DNA of 61,404 nt from Hyphomonadaceae bacterium (GTDB taxonomy: Bacteria > Pseudomonadota > Alphaproteobacteria > Caulobacterales > Aquidulcibacteraceae): NCBI GenBank assembly GCA_016791445.1, contig JAEUMP010000014.1, positions 1 through 61,404 on the forward strand. The letters are read 5' to 3'. The notes below the pieces were generated by a model. That model made no database searches. It worked only from the letters and a program-made list of their open reading frames with translations, and was not told the DNA's origin. Positions 7,931 through 17,597 of this stretch are shown in pieces. The position numbers and the translations under genes are program-made. Each line of letters begins with the position of its first letter. Positions within the stretch are counted from its first letter, which is position 1.

Positions 7931-9601
7931 GCGCGTACACGCAATGCGGTCGAAGCCCTCGCGCAACGCGAGCTTCCGCACCGTGTGCGCCCGACCATCT
8001 GTGGGCATCCAGGTGATTTCGCGGCTGGCGCCATCGTGCTGAACGCCCGCCGTCACAGGCTTCGTTGCATCGAGCGCATCGCTTCGTTCCGACCATGACG
8101 TCAGGCGCATGCCGTTGCGCAGTCCGGCGCGCCACGCAGCGCTGTCGTGTTCAACGCCTTCGATGGTCCAGCCGTTGCGCTGCGTCGCCTGAAAGTCGAA
8201 GCCGCGCACCCAGACGGGCTTTCGGACTTCCTCGATGTCGCCGCACGGCGCGAAGAGATCGCGCGGCAGATCGACGACGTGACCTTCACCGACAAGCCGC
8301 GTGCGGTCGACGGCGGTCTCCACACCCGCAACGCGCCGCATGGCCTCGGGCAAGAGCGCCGTCGCGGACAGATCAGGCCGCCGGACGGCCCCGCGTTGCA
8401 TGCGCATCAACACATCGTCGAGATCGCGCGCGCCGCCGCTCGCCTTGCGCACCCGGTAGTCCCAGAGCGATGCGATCAGCATGCCGCGCTGATAGGGCAG
8501 TTTCTGCACGGCGGCGTCGCTCCAGAAGTCCTGCAGAATCCGCGCGTTCGAGGCCGTCCGTGCAGGAGATGTGTCGTACGCCTCCAGTGCGGCGTTGAAT
8601 GCTGACGCAAATTCCTCAGCCGACCAGAGCCCGCCGCGTACGTTCACCCGCCACGCAGCCCAGTCCGTGAAGCCTTCGGACAGCCAGTAGTGTCCCGCTT
8701 CATCGGTCTCCGGCAGTCCGCCGATGCGCGAGGGAATCCATGTGTGCATCATCTCATGCGACAGAAGGCGCGAGATCATGGGCAGCGGCGCAGACTGCGT
8801 TGCGAAGAAGGCGAAGCCATCGCCACGCCCCGTGCCGCCGACCGATACGGCGCCCGGCGCACCGCCGAGCGGCACGATGGTCACGAGGTAGGGCTCCGTC
8901 GCCGCGCCCCAATAGGCGCGTTGATCGGCGCCGATCCTGGCGATCGCCGTGCGCCACGCAGCGTCCTCGATCGACCACGTCCCCCGCACCGCGATGCGCA
9001 GTCCGCCACCGGCATCGATCACGCGGAAGTCGCCGCCGACCATCACGCTTTCGACGAGATCGCGCACCTTCGCGCCCGTATGCTGCGCGTCGGACGCAAA
9101 CCGCGCGTGCGCCGGCATGCCTTCGACGCGCAGTCGCGCCGTACCGCGCATCCTGACGCCCTCAGGCAACGCGACGATCGTCTCGCCGAGGAGATGAAAC
9201 CAACCCGGCTGGATAAGGACGCGATACGGATTGCGTTCACCTGCGACCGGCGCTCCCGCCGTTTCCTGCTTCACCCGATAGCGCACCTGAATCCGGGCGC
9301 CCGGCGCGTGCTGAAGGCGACGATGTGCCGGACTCTCATCGATGCGCACCACCGCCCCTTCGGCGCGCAGATCGCTGATCGCGGCCCAGAGTCGTGTCTC
9401 TCCGCCCCAGGCGTCCGGAAGTGCAAGACGCGTTTCTCCATCGGCGTCGCCGCGAAACGTCACCGCGATGTCCACCGCTTCGAAACCGCCAGCGACGAGC
9501 ACAGGGCGCACTGTCAGTTCGACATCGGGCGGCGGCGGCGTCGCCGACATCGCCATCACGCACGCGCCGAGCACCATCAGTATCCGTGCTGCGCTGCGCA
9601 C
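7904..9601 (-). CDS. M61-type zinc metallopeptidase with PDZ-like C-terminus
   Basis: The 565-residue product has an N-terminal export signal (a lipobox-like LGAC at residues 11-14, or cleavage near SATP). It also has an N-terminal beta domain and a zinc site HEMMH (residues 282-286), with the third ligand Glu309 in WLSEGF. This is the gluzincin arrangement of the glycyl-aminopeptidase (M61) family. The last 120 residues resemble the PDZ domain often found there (GWTIEGVEHDSAAWRAGLRN). It should act in the periplasm or at the envelope. The start is GTG, 5 bases after the HPr stop, so it seems to be the last gene of the chvI-chvG-EIIA-HPr transcript, an unusual partner. Confidence 0.85.
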   Translation of the reverse strand: MRSAARILMVLGACVMAMSATPPPPDVELTVRPVLVAGGFEAVDIAVTFRGDADGETRLALPDAWGGETRLWAAISDLRAEGAVVRIDESPAHRRLQHAPGARIQVRYRVKQETAGAPVAGERNPYRVLIQPGWFHLLGETIVALPEGVRMRGTARLRVEGMPAHARFASDAQHTGAKVRDLVESVMVGGDFRVIDAGGGLRIAVRGTWSIEDAAWRTAIARIGADQRAYWGAATEPYLVTIVPLGGAPGAVSVGGTGRGDGFAFFATQSAPLPMISRLLSHEMMHTWIPSRIGGLPETDEAGHYWLSEGFTDWAAWRVNVRGGLWSAEEFASAFNAALEAYDTSPARTASNARILQDFWSDAAVQKLPYQRGMLIASLWDYRVRKASGGARDLDDVLMRMQRGAVRRPDLSATALLPEAMRRVAGVETAVDRTRLVGEGHVVDLPRDLFAPCGDIEEVRKPVWVRGFDFQATQRNGWTIEGVEHDSAAWRAGLRNGMRLTSWSERSDALDATKPVTAGVQHDGASREITWMPTDGRAHTVRKLALREGFDRIACTRLLAGLPPA

Positions 9602-9606
9602 GCCGC

Positions 9607-9882
9607 TTATTCCCCTTCGCCGAACCTGTCGGCGACGAGGCGTTCGATGGCGTCGAGCGCCGTTTCGGCCTGCGGCCCCTCCGCAATGACCTCGATCTGG
9701 GAGCCGATGCCGGCGCCGAGCATCATGAGATCCATGAGCGAGGTGGCGTCCGCCTCCTCATCCTCACGCCGCACACGGATGGTGGCTTCGTAGGCGAGCG
9801 CGAGTTCAGCGAGTTTGCGCGACGCCCGCGCGTGCAGGCCGCGCTGATTGACGATCGGCATGGTGCGTCGGAGCGCCGTCAT
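9607..9882 (-). CDS. ptsH: HPr-like phosphocarrier protein (PTS)
   Basis: The 91-residue product has the HPr phosphorylation site GLHARAS (His17) and the regulatory serine region SLMDLMMLG (Ser48, equivalent to Ser46 of classical HPr). In alphaproteobacteria HPr belongs to a regulatory PTS without sugar permeases: EI-NTR passes phosphate to HPr, then to EIIA proteins, while HPr kinase modifies the serine. The EIIA gene lies 98 bases upstream on the same strand. The usual start is either ATG at 9882 or the internal Met8 (MPIVNQRGLHARA). No hprK is present nearby although the serine is retained. The symbol is by family; ptsO/NPr is an alternative name. Confidence 0.9.
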   Translation of the reverse strand: MTALRRTMPIVNQRGLHARASRKLAELALAYEATIRVRREDEEADATSLMDLMMLGAGIGSQIEVIAEGPQAETALDAIERLVADRFGEGE

Positions 9883-9980
9883 CGCGTACGCCCCGGAGTT
9901 GGCAACTGCATATGGTTCCGGCCCAAGCGGACGTCATGCGCGTCCTTGGCCCCATGATCCGCAGAAAAGCGCCCGTCCGG

Positions 9981-10385
9981 TCAAGCCCCGCCGGCAAGTT
10001 CGGCGGACGCGACGCGGATGTAGTGACGTCCGGCTTCCTGGGCCATGGCCGCGCAGACTTCGAGCGGCTGTCGCGAACGCTCCACCGACAGCTTCACCAG
10101 CATCGGCAGGTTCACGCCGGCGATGACCTCGATCATGCCCTCGTTGATCACCGAGATTGAGAGGTTTGAGGGCGTGCCGCCGAACATGTCCGTCAGGATG
10201 ATCACGCCCGAACCGTCATCGACGGCCCGCACGGCCTCGATGATGTCGCGGCGGCGTTCTTCCATGTCGTCGTCGGGGCCGATGGCCACGGCGCGCATCT
10301 GGCGCTGCGGCCCGGCCACGTGCTCGGCGGCGGCGACGAACTCGTTCGCCAAATGGCCGTGGCTGACCACCACCAGACCGATCAT
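9981..10385 (-). CDS. PTS EIIA component of the mannose family (regulatory EIIA-Man)
   Basis: The 134-residue protein has the EIIA-Man fold signature. The N-terminal strand VVVSHG carries the phosphorylatable His9, followed by the central motif ILTDMFGGTPSN and the NLPMLVKL strand. It receives phosphate from HPr. In alphaproteobacteria this stand-alone EIIA sits beside chvG/hprK and is regarded as regulatory rather than transport-linked. The start ATG (10383-10385) has AAGGGTAAG upstream as a partial RBS. It follows chvG by 121 bases, a gap too short for hprK, and precedes HPr. Confidence 0.92.
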   Translation of the reverse strand: MIGLVVVSHGHLANEFVAAAEHVAGPQRQMRAVAIGPDDDMEERRRDIIEAVRAVDDGSGVIILTDMFGGTPSNLSISVINEGMIEVIAGVNLPMLVKLSVERSRQPLEVCAAMAQEAGRHYIRVASAELAGGA

Positions 10386-10506
10386 CGATCTCTTACCCTT
10401 CGAAGCAGGACCGCTCTCATAGCACCAAGATGGGGACTGCGTAGCCTGCGCGAAATCAGCGCGCTGCACCTTCCTGCCGATTCCGGGGCGCAGGCCAGAG
10501 CGCTCT

Positions 10507-12150
10507 TCAACCGCCGCTTCCCGCCGCAGGCAGTTCGACCACGAAGCGGGCGCCGGCGACCTTGCCCGGCGCATCGGCTTCGATGTTTTCGGCCCAGACG
10601 CGCCCTTTGTGTTGCTCGATGATCTGGCGGACGATGGACAAACCCAACCCCGAATTCCCGCCGAAGGCGGCGCCTTTTGGCCGTTGGGTGTAGAAACGTT
10701 CGAAGATTGTTTCGAGATTCTCGCTCGGTACGCCCGGGCCGGCGTCTTCGACATGGGCCCTCAACCACCGCCCGTCCCGCCGTATCTCTTCGGTGAGATA
10801 GACGGTGACATCGCCCTCTTCGGGACTGAAGGAGCGCGCGTTGTCGATCAGATTACGAAACACCTGCCCGAGCGGCCCCTCCTGCCCGATCACGATGCAT
10901 TGAACGCCGCCTGCCGGGCGATAGACGACGTCCACCTCCCCCGGCCGTCGGGTCTGGCGGTAGGTCTCGACGATTTCCGATAGCATCCGCCCGAGGTCCA
11001 CCGGCGCCGGTTCGCCGCGGGCGGTCTCCGCCTCGATCCGCGACGCCCGGGAGATGTCGGTGATGAGGCGGTCCACCCGCCCCACATCGGCGGCGATGAT
11101 AGCGAGCAGCCGCGCCCGAGCCTCCGGGTCCTCGACCCGCTGGACGGTCTCCACGGCGCTGCGGATGGACGTCAGCGGGTTCTTGATCTCGTGGCTGACG
11201 TCGGCGGCGAAGCGTTCGTTCGCATCGATGCGTTCCAGCAGCGCGTCGGTCATCTGGTTGATCGCCTGCGCGAGATCGCCGATCTCGTCCTTGCGGGTGA
11301 ACACATGCTCGGGCGCATCAAGGCGCGTCGCACGCCCGAGCCGCAGCCGGTCCGCCGCCTCCGACAGCGTCCGCAGCGGCCGCGCGATCAGCAGCGCCAG
11401 CAAAGCCGAAGAAAGCAACGAGACGATCGCCGCGCCGACGATGAACGGGATCATCGCTCGACGCTCGGCCTGCAGGATGTCCTCCACGTCGCCGCTTTCC
11501 AGCGTGAGCACCGCCACCACCGCCTGGACGTGCTGGATCGGGATCGACACGCTGACCACGCGCTCGTCGTCGTCGCCGCGCCGCTGGCCGGACAACGTCT
11601 CCCCGTTGGCCGCGCGCGCGACTTCTTCCTTCAGGCTATAGTCCGGTCGCCATGGGAGGACGGTGAACTCGCCGATGCGCTCGAGAACCGATTTTTCCCC
11701 CGCCGGCCGCGGCGCGATGTTGGGACGCAAGGGCGGCAGCGGCGCCTGGATCACGCGGTCCGAAAGCAGATCCGTGTCCGCAACAAGCTCTCCGCCCGGC
11801 AGATAGAGACGCACCCGCGTCGACGTCGGCACCTGCAGGCGACGAAGCACCTCGCGCGCGTTGCGCTCCACGATCGAGGGCTCTGGCTCGCCCTTGGTGG
11901 CGGTATCGGCCAGCGCGCTGGCGATCAGTTCGCCCTGCGTGAAAAGGCTCTCGCCCTTCGCGCGGATCAACTGTGCGCGCATCTCCGCGAGCAGCAGCGC
12001 GCCCGCAGCCAGGATGGCGAAGCCGACGAGATTCCAGAAGAAGAGAAGTCGGGTGATGCGCGAACTGAGCAGCCCGCGCCGCGACGCCTCACGCCTCGTT
12101 GTAGCGGTACCCGACGCCGTAGAGCGTTTCGATGGCGTCGAAATTGTCAT
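10507..12150 (-). CDS. chvG: ChvG-like sensor histidine kinase
   Basis: The 547-residue kinase has TM1 at about residues 35-55, a periplasmic sensor region (about 58-230), TM2 at about 234-256 and a HAMP linker. The H-box is [17 protein letters not shown] (His320). The ATPase domain shows the N box [11 protein letters not shown], the G1 box DAGPGVP and GLGLSI. The ChvG/ExoS family senses acid or envelope stress and phosphorylates ChvI. The ATG at 12150 lies 62 bases inside chvI; no better start is visible before TM1, so the two genes overlap and are probably translationally coupled. The name rests on architecture plus the chvI and PTS neighbours. Confidence 0.9.
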   Translation of the reverse strand: MTISTPSKRSTASGTATTRREASRRGLLSSRITRLLFFWNLVGFAILAAGALLLAEMRAQLIRAKGESLFTQGELIASALADTATKGEPEPSIVERNAREVLRRLQVPTSTRVRLYLPGGELVADTDLLSDRVIQAPLPPLRPNIAPRPAGEKSVLERIGEFTVLPWRPDYSLKEEVARAANGETLSGQRRGDDDERVVSVSIPIQHVQAVVAVLTLESGDVEDILQAERRAMIPFIVGAAIVSLLSSALLALLIARPLRTLSEAADRLRLGRATRLDAPEHVFTRKDEIGDLAQAINQMTDALLERIDANERFAADVSHEIKNPLTSIRSAVETVQRVEDPEARARLLAIIAADVGRVDRLITDISRASRIEAETARGEPAPVDLGRMLSEIVETYRQTRRPGEVDVVYRPAGGVQCIVIGQEGPLGQVFRNLIDNARSFSPEEGDVTVYLTEEIRRDGRWLRAHVEDAGPGVPSENLETIFERFYTQRPKGAAFGGNSGLGLSIVRQIIEQHKGRVWAENIEADAPGKVAGARFVVELPAAGSGG

Positions 12151-12784
12151 CGATCTCCCGGAACTTCTTTCTCAGCCGCTTGATATGGCTGTCGATGGTG
12201 CGGTCATCGACATAGACCTGATCATCGTAGGCCGCGTCCATGAGGTGATCGCGGCTTTTGACATAACCGGGGCGCGTCGCAAGCGCCTGCAGGATGAGGA
12301 ATTCCGTGACCGTGAGGCGCACGGGATCGCCGTTCCAGGTGCAGGCATGGCGGTTCGGATCGAGCGTGAGCTTCCCGCGCACGAGGGGCTTCTTGTCGCC
12401 GCTCTCCTGTCCGGGGAGCGCGCCCTTGGTGCGACGCAGGAGCGCCTTCACGCGCTCGTTGAGGAGGCGCTGCGAGAACGGCTTCTTGATGTAGTCGTCT
12501 GCACCGACGTTGAAGCCCACCACTTCGTCCATCTCGTCGTCCTTCGACGTCAGGAAGATGACCGGGAGATTGGACGTCTGCCGCAAGCGCTTCAGCACTT
12601 CGAGGCCATCCATACGGGGCATCTTGATGTCGAGTATGGCGATGTCGGGCGGCGACTCCGCGAGCGCGGTAAGCGCCGAGGCGCCGTCGTGATAGGTGCG
12701 CACGGCGTGTCCCTCGGCCTCGAAGAATATCTTCAGGGAGGCCAGAATGTTCTCGTCGTCGTCGACCAAAGCGATGGCGGCCAT
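12089..12784 (-). CDS. chvI: ChvI-like OmpR-family response regulator
   Basis: The 231-residue product has a receiver domain (about residues 3-115; phospho-acceptor Asp52 in [11 protein letters not shown], acidic pocket VDDDE, conserved Lys in IKKPF). The C-terminal winged-helix OmpR domain has the hallmark end [10 protein letters not shown]. It pairs with the overlapping chvG kinase and heads the five-gene minus-strand cluster. ATG 12782-12784 is chosen because the receiver begins right after it ([13 protein letters not shown]); an upstream in-frame start would add 20 residues not typical of the family. The RBS is weak. In the class, ChvI controls envelope, acid and osmotic responses. Confidence 0.92.
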   Translation of the reverse strand: MAAIALVDDDENILASLKIFFEAEGHAVRTYHDGASALTALAESPPDIAILDIKMPRMDGLEVLKRLRQTSNLPVIFLTSKDDEMDEVVGFNVGADDYIKKPFSQRLLNERVKALLRRTKGALPGQESGDKKPLVRGKLTLDPNRHACTWNGDPVRLTVTEFLILQALATRPGYVKSRDHLMDAAYDDQVYVDDRTIDSHIKRLRKKFREIDDNFDAIETLYGVGYRYNEA

Positions 12785-12906
12785 CAGGGTTTCGCGTCCA
12801 GTTTCCGATTCATGAATTCGGCATATAGAGGGTCGCGCCCCCAAGGGAAACCGCCGCGGGGGGCCGTTAGGCGGACTTTAGCGGGTCTGCGGCCACAGTC
12901 GGGCCC

Positions 12907-13425
12907 ATGTCCCGTATCGGCGAGACCCCCACCATCCTGCGCCTCCAGGAGCTCCTGACAGGGGTTCGCGGCAGTGAAGACCCGCGCGGCGCGGTCCGCG
13001 CGGTGATGGCGGAAGACCTCCAGCGCATCATGATCGGCGAACGCTGGTCTGCCCGGACGCGCCTGGAAATGCTCGCCGACCTCGCGCGCACAGCCGCCAC
13101 CGGCCCGTTGCCGGTCCGCGAACGCGACGCCGCACTTGCCGAACTCGGTCGCCTCGCCCTGCGCATTCTCTGGAGCGAAGGACTGTTCGGCGAGGCGCTG
13201 GAGCCGGCGACGCCGGCGAAGGATGCGGTCTTGCGGCTGCTGGAACTCGCGGCCTCAGATTTGCTGCCAGAGGGCCCGGCGTTTCGCGTCGTGATGGAGC
13301 GCGCGAAGAGTCTTCTTCGTCGCCACGATGTGGCCGCCGCGCTCGTTGTCGATGCGGCGCTGCGTGAACGCCTGCTCGATCTGCTGGTGCAGGCCGAAGA
13401 CCGGGTGCGCGAAATCGCGGCCTGA
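12907..13425 (+). CDS. Uncharacterised helical protein, 172 aa
   Basis: I do not recognise this family. The product is predicted almost entirely helical, without a signal peptide, TM segment or Cys-rich motif. The N-terminus (MSRIGETPTILRLQELLTGV) is followed by two Ala/Leu/Arg-rich blocks separated at about residue 95 by a Pro-containing linker (LEPATPAKDAV). It is transcribed divergently from chvI with 122 bases between the starts, so a shared control region is possible. Coding potential is supported by length, steady GC-rich third positions and lack of any better frame, but function is unknown. Confidence 0.7.
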   Translation: MSRIGETPTILRLQELLTGVRGSEDPRGAVRAVMAEDLQRIMIGERWSARTRLEMLADLARTAATGPLPVRERDAALAELGRLALRILWSEGLFGEALEPATPAKDAVLRLLELAASDLLPEGPAFRVVMERAKSLLRRHDVAAALVVDAALRERLLDLLVQAEDRVREIAA

Positions 13426-13542
13426 TACTCGCCGTAACCAACGCTGTTTCGGACCCACGCGCTGCACCCGCGCCGGAACACTTCCCGCGCCGACACGTTC
13501 TGACACCGGACACAAGAGTTCCGATTTCGCGGGAGAAAACCC

Positions 13543-13863
13543 ATGAAGACCCAGATCGCCATCATTGCCCTTGCGGCGCTTGCTGCAGCATGCGGCACGA
13601 CGCCGGGATCGCGCGCCGTGTCAGGCGCAGTGCTCGGCGGCGCAGCCGGTGCGGCCATCGGCAACAATGTCGGCGACGGCGACGCGGGGCGCGGCGCGGC
13701 GATCGGCGCCATCGGCGGCGCAATTGCGGGCGCGGCGACGACGCCGTCCAATCAGGCGCCGTCGAACCGTCGCGAACGCTACGATGAGCGCACGGGCCGA
13801 TACTACTATTACGATCCCGGCACGGGCCGTTACTTTTACGAGAACGGACAGCCCTATCCGTAA
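13543..13863 (+). CDS. Glycine-zipper lipoprotein
   Basis: The 106-residue precursor has a lipoprotein signal peptide ending LAAAC (Cys17). A glycine-zipper segment follows (about residues 28-65, repeated GAxxG as in VLGGAAGAAIGNN and AIGAIGGAIAGAA), then a polar tail with a repeated element, RYDERTGRYYYYDP and GTGRYFYENGQPYP. Glycine zippers of the YMGG/Rick_17kDa type are common in small outer-membrane lipoproteins, where they may insert into or span the membrane; exact roles are unknown. GGGAG lies 9 bases before the ATG. It is monocistronic, convergent with polA. Confidence 0.85.
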   Translation: MKTQIAIIALAALAAACGTTPGSRAVSGAVLGGAAGAAIGNNVGDGDAGRGAAIGAIGGAIAGAATTPSNQAPSNRRERYDERTGRYYYYDPGTGRYFYENGQPYP

Positions 13864-13921
13864 GCCGTATTCCGCCTGATGACGTCGCGCCGTCTCCGCA
13901 CCCGGAGGCGGCGCGTACATG

Positions 13922-16762
13922 TCAGTGGGCGGCCGCCCAGGTTCGCGCGGCCTTCGCCTCCACCGTCAGCGGCACGCTGATCTGCACCGCCGGTTCGTGC
14001 GCGTTTTCCATGACGCGCCGGATCACGGGCATGACCCTTTCTGCTTCCGCCTTCGGCGTTTCGAAGACGAGTTCGTCGTGCACCTGCAGCAGCATGCGCG
14101 TGGTCGGGCTGTGCGCCTGCAACGTCTCCGGCAAGCGCATCATGGCGCGGCGGATGATGTCGGCGGCGGCGCCCTGCAGCGGCGCGTTGATCGCCTGCCG
14201 CTCGGCGAACCCGCGTTCCGCGGGGTTCTTCGAGGCGATGCCCGTGAGGTGGACGCGCCGTCCGAACACGGTCTGCACATAGCCATTGGCGCGCGCGAAA
14301 GCGCGCATGTTTTCCATGTAGTCCCTGATGCCGGGAAAACGTTCGAAGTAGCGCTTGATATAGGCATCCGCCTCGCCGCGCTCGATGCCGAGATTGCGCG
14401 CGAGTCCGAAGGCGGAAATCCCGTAGATGATGCCGAAATTGATGGCCTTGGCCTGACGGCGCACCATCGGGTCCATCCCCTCGATGGGAGTCGAGAACAT
14501 TTCCGAGGCGGTGAGCGCGTGGATGTCGATGCCGTCGGCGAACGCCTGCTTCAGCTGCGGAATATCGGCCACGTGCGCAAGGAGGCGCAGCTCGATCTGC
14601 GAATAGTCGGCCGAGATGAGCACATTGCCCTCCTCCGCGATGAACGCCTCCCGGATCCGCCGTCCTTCTTCGGTGCGGATCGGAATGTTCTGCAGGTTGG
14701 GATCATTGGAGGAAAGCCGTCCGGTCGTCGTTGACGCGAGCGCGTAGCTCGTGTGCACGCGTTTCGTCGTCGGATTGATCGCCTCGCGCAGCGCCTCGGT
14801 GTAGGTCGAGCGCAGCTTCTGCAACTGGCGCCAGTCGAGCAGCACGCGCGGGAGCGCATGACCGGCGGCGGCGAGGTCTTCGAGAACGCTCGCGTCCGTG
14901 GACCACGCGCCGGTCTTCGTCTTCGTCCCGCCCGGCAGCTTCATCTCGTCGAAAAGGATCTCGCCCAGCTGCTTCGGTGAGCCGATATTGAAGTCCTTTC
15001 CCGCCAGTTCGCGCGCCTCGGCCTCCATCGCCAGCATGCGTTGTGCGAACTCGCCGGACATGCGCGACAATTCCTGCGGATCGACCTTCACGCCCGCGCG
15101 TTCCATGGCGCCGAGCACTTCCGGCATGCCGCGTTCGAGGGTCTCGTACACCGTGCGCAACCGCGCCGCCGCAAGCTCGCGCCGCAATTTCTCCCAAAGC
15201 CGCAGCGTCACGTCGGCGTCCTCGGCCGAATAGCGCGTCGCGACGCTCACCGGCACCCGGTCGAACGTGACCTGCGCCTTGCCCTTGCCCGCCACGTCGG
15301 CGAACCCGATGGGCTTGTGCCCGAGATGCAGCTCCGAAAGCTCATCCATCCCGTGATTATGTGCGCCCGCCGCGAGCACATAGGACATGAGCATGGTGTC
15401 GTCGATCGGCGCGACACGGATGCCGTGCGCGGCGAGGATGTTCATGTCGTACTTGATGTTTTGCCCGATCTTGAGGACCGCTGCATCCTCAAGCAGCGGC
15501 TTCAGCGCGGCGAGCGCGTCTGCGACCGGAATCTGCCGGATGGGCTCGGCTTCGGTGACGGGCGCCTGTTCTGCGGCGAAGAGATCGCCATTGCCTGCAG
15601 GCGCGTTCGGATCGACGTGGGCGAGTGGAATGTAGCACGCTTCGTTGGCGCCGGTGGCGAGGGAAACCCCGACAAGCCCCGCATGCGCGCCGAGGCCCTT
15701 CGTCTCCGTATCGACGGCCACGCGCCCCGCCGCGCGCGCGCGCGCGATCCACGCCTCCAGCGCCGCCATCGTGTCGACCGTTTCGTACTTCTCGAAGTGA
15801 AACGGTTGTTCTGCGGGATTGAGCGCATCTTCCGGATGCATGTGCGGAATGACGGCGTCGGGATTCTTCGCGATCTGTTCGCGCACACGCCGGCCCAGCG
15901 TGCGCAGTTCCATCTCGTCGAGGAACTTCAGCAGCACGCCGTCCTCGAAATCACGCACAGCAAAGGACTCCAACGGTTCTTCCACCGCCACGTCGTCCTT
16001 CAGGGTCACGAGCTCCTTCGAGATGCGGATGAGTTCGGCATTGTTCTGGATGCTCTCGCGACGCTTCGGCTGCTTGATCTCGCCCGCCCGTTCGAGCACC
16101 GCTTCGAGCGATCCGAACATGCCGATAAGCTCCGCCGCCGTCTTCGGCCCGATGCCGGGCGCGCCCGGCACGTTGTCGACGCTGTCGCCCATCAACGCCT
16201 GCACATCGACGACCTTGTCCGGCGTCACGCCGAACTTCTCGAGCACCGCCTCCGGTCCCAGCGCCTTCGATTTCATCGGGTCGTAGAGTTCGATCACATC
16301 GTCGACGATGAGCTGCATCAGGTCCTTGTCGGACGACACGATGAGCACCTTGGCGCCCTTGCGGGCCGCCTCGCGGGCATAGGTGGCGATGAGATCGTCC
16401 GCTTCGTAACCGTCCATGTCGACAGCCGGCGCGCCGAACGCGCGCGTCGCTTCCCGGATGATCGGAAACTGCGGAACGAGATCTTCCGGCGGCGGCGGAC
16501 GCTGCGCCTTGTACTGGGGATAGATCTGCTTGCGGAACGTTTCTTCCGAGCGGTCGAAGATCACCGCCAGGTGCGTGGGGCGGTCGGGGCCCTTCATGTC
16601 GTTCAGCAACTTGAACAGCATGTTGCAGAAGCCGCTGACCGCGCCGATCGGCAGTCCGTCCCGCTGGCGCGTGAGCGGCGGGAGCGCGTGATAGGCGCGG
16701 AAGATGTAGCCCGAGCCGTCGATGAGCCAGACGCGGGATTTCGAGTCGATGGGAGCGGTCAT
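13922..16762 (-). CDS. polA: DNA polymerase I
   Basis: The 946-residue enzyme has all three PolI domains. The 5'-nuclease domain is at about 1-290 (GSGYIFRAYHA; SSDKDLMQL; GDSVDNVPG). The 3'-5' exonuclease domain keeps its metal ligands (VDTETKGL at about residue 350 and YSAEDADVTL). The polymerase domain has motif A SADYSQIELRLLAHV, motif B INFGIIYGISAFG and motif C LLQVHDELVFE. It fills gaps in repair and removes Okazaki primers. The proofreading residues are intact, unlike in some PolI enzymes. The start codon lies 31 bases past the end of the isocitrate-lyase-family gene, so the two may share a transcript. Confidence 0.98.
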   Translation of the reverse strand: MTAPIDSKSRVWLIDGSGYIFRAYHALPPLTRQRDGLPIGAVSGFCNMLFKLLNDMKGPDRPTHLAVIFDRSEETFRKQIYPQYKAQRPPPPEDLVPQFPIIREATRAFGAPAVDMDGYEADDLIATYAREAARKGAKVLIVSSDKDLMQLIVDDVIELYDPMKSKALGPEAVLEKFGVTPDKVVDVQALMGDSVDNVPGAPGIGPKTAAELIGMFGSLEAVLERAGEIKQPKRRESIQNNAELIRISKELVTLKDDVAVEEPLESFAVRDFEDGVLLKFLDEMELRTLGRRVREQIAKNPDAVIPHMHPEDALNPAEQPFHFEKYETVDTMAALEAWIARARAAGRVAVDTETKGLGAHAGLVGVSLATGANEACYIPLAHVDPNAPAGNGDLFAAEQAPVTEAEPIRQIPVADALAALKPLLEDAAVLKIGQNIKYDMNILAAHGIRVAPIDDTMLMSYVLAAGAHNHGMDELSELHLGHKPIGFADVAGKGKAQVTFDRVPVSVATRYSAEDADVTLRLWEKLRRELAAARLRTVYETLERGMPEVLGAMERAGVKVDPQELSRMSGEFAQRMLAMEAEARELAGKDFNIGSPKQLGEILFDEMKLPGGTKTKTGAWSTDASVLEDLAAAGHALPRVLLDWRQLQKLRSTYTEALREAINPTTKRVHTSYALASTTTGRLSSNDPNLQNIPIRTEEGRRIREAFIAEEGNVLISADYSQIELRLLAHVADIPQLKQAFADGIDIHALTASEMFSTPIEGMDPMVRRQAKAINFGIIYGISAFGLARNLGIERGEADAYIKRYFERFPGIRDYMENMRAFARANGYVQTVFGRRVHLTGIASKNPAERGFAERQAINAPLQGAAADIIRRAMMRLPETLQAHSPTTRMLLQVHDELVFETPKAEAERVMPVIRRVMENAHEPAVQISVPLTVEAKAARTWAAAH

Positions 16763-16793
16763 GGCGCAACCATAGGCGCCCCCGCGCCGCCCG

Positions 16794-17597
16794 TCAGCCG
16801 TCCTTCAGGAACAACGCGTTGTAGTTGAACGGCGCACCGATCTTCTGGGCAAGAACGTCGCTGTCGCCCGTCTCGAGAAAGGCCTCCGCCGCCGCCCGCG
16901 TCGCCGCCCAGGCCGCCGCCGCCACGCCGGTCGCTGCGGAAAGCCGGCGCACCCCGATCTCCTGCAGCCGCGCGGCGTCCGGAAGACCGGGCCGGGCCAT
17001 GGCGTTCACCGGCAGGCCCACCTCCCGGACAATTGTGGCGAGCGCATCGGCGTCGATGAGCATCGGCACGAAGAAACCGTCAGCCCCGGCGTCCCGAAGG
17101 GCCTTGCCCCGCCGCACGCCCTCCTCCAACGCCGCTTCAGGCGCCACCAGCTGCTTAAGCCAGACATCGGTCCGCGCGTTGATGAAGAGCTTCACCCCTT
17201 CGCGCTCCGCCGCAGCGCGCACGGCGGCGACCTTGCGGACATGCAGTTCATGCGGTTCGCGTCCGTCCTCGATATTGATGCCGACGGCCCCGGCGCGCAT
17301 CAGCGCGACGATATTCTGCGCCGTGTCCGCCGGATTGTCGGCGTAGCCGCCCTCGGCGTCGGCGGTGATCGGCGCGGACACGACGCGCGCAATCTCCTCG
17401 ATCGTCGCCACGAGTTTCGAGACCGGCAGATGATGCCCGTCAGCGAAGCCGTGCGCCCACGCGACAGCGGCGCTCGACGTTGCGATGGCCTTCGCGCCGG
17501 CGCTCTCGATGATGCGCGCGGAGGCGGCGTCCCACGCATTCGGCAGGCGGAGCACTTCCGGGCCTTGATGAAGGGCGTGGAAATCGGCGGCGGTCAT
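16794..17597 (-). CDS. Isocitrate lyase / PEP mutase family enzyme
   Basis: The 267-residue TIM-barrel protein has the Mg-binding DAEGGYA motif (ADAEGGYADNP, about residue 80), the N-terminal LPNAWDAASARI, the IEDG strand (GINIEDGREP) and FINARTDVWL. These mark the ICL/PEPM superfamily, which includes C-C and P-C bond lyases such as 2-methylisocitrate lyase, oxaloacetate decarboxylase and PEP mutase. It lacks the KKCGH loop of true isocitrate and methylisocitrate lyases, so a different 2-oxo-acid substrate is likely. No other carbon-metabolism genes are adjacent. It probably starts a transcript that continues into polA, 31 bases downstream. Confidence 0.85.
   Translation of the reverse strand: MTAADFHALHQGPEVLRLPNAWDAASARIIESAGAKAIATSSAAVAWAHGFADGHHLPVSKLVATIEEIARVVSAPITADAEGGYADNPADTAQNIVALMRAGAVGINIEDGREPHELHVRKVAAVRAAAEREGVKLFINARTDVWLKQLVAPEAALEEGVRRGKALRDAGADGFFVPMLIDADALATIVREVGLPVNAMARPGLPDAARLQEIGVRRLSAATGVAAAAWAATRAAAEAFLETGDSDVLAQKIGAPFNYNALFLKDG

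Noticed and set aside
10382-10768. Possible hprK remnant between chvG and the EIIA gene
   Set aside because: The only frames here run into chvG in another phase. No Walker A (GxSGxGKS) or HprK signature is present, and the true gap is only 121 bases.
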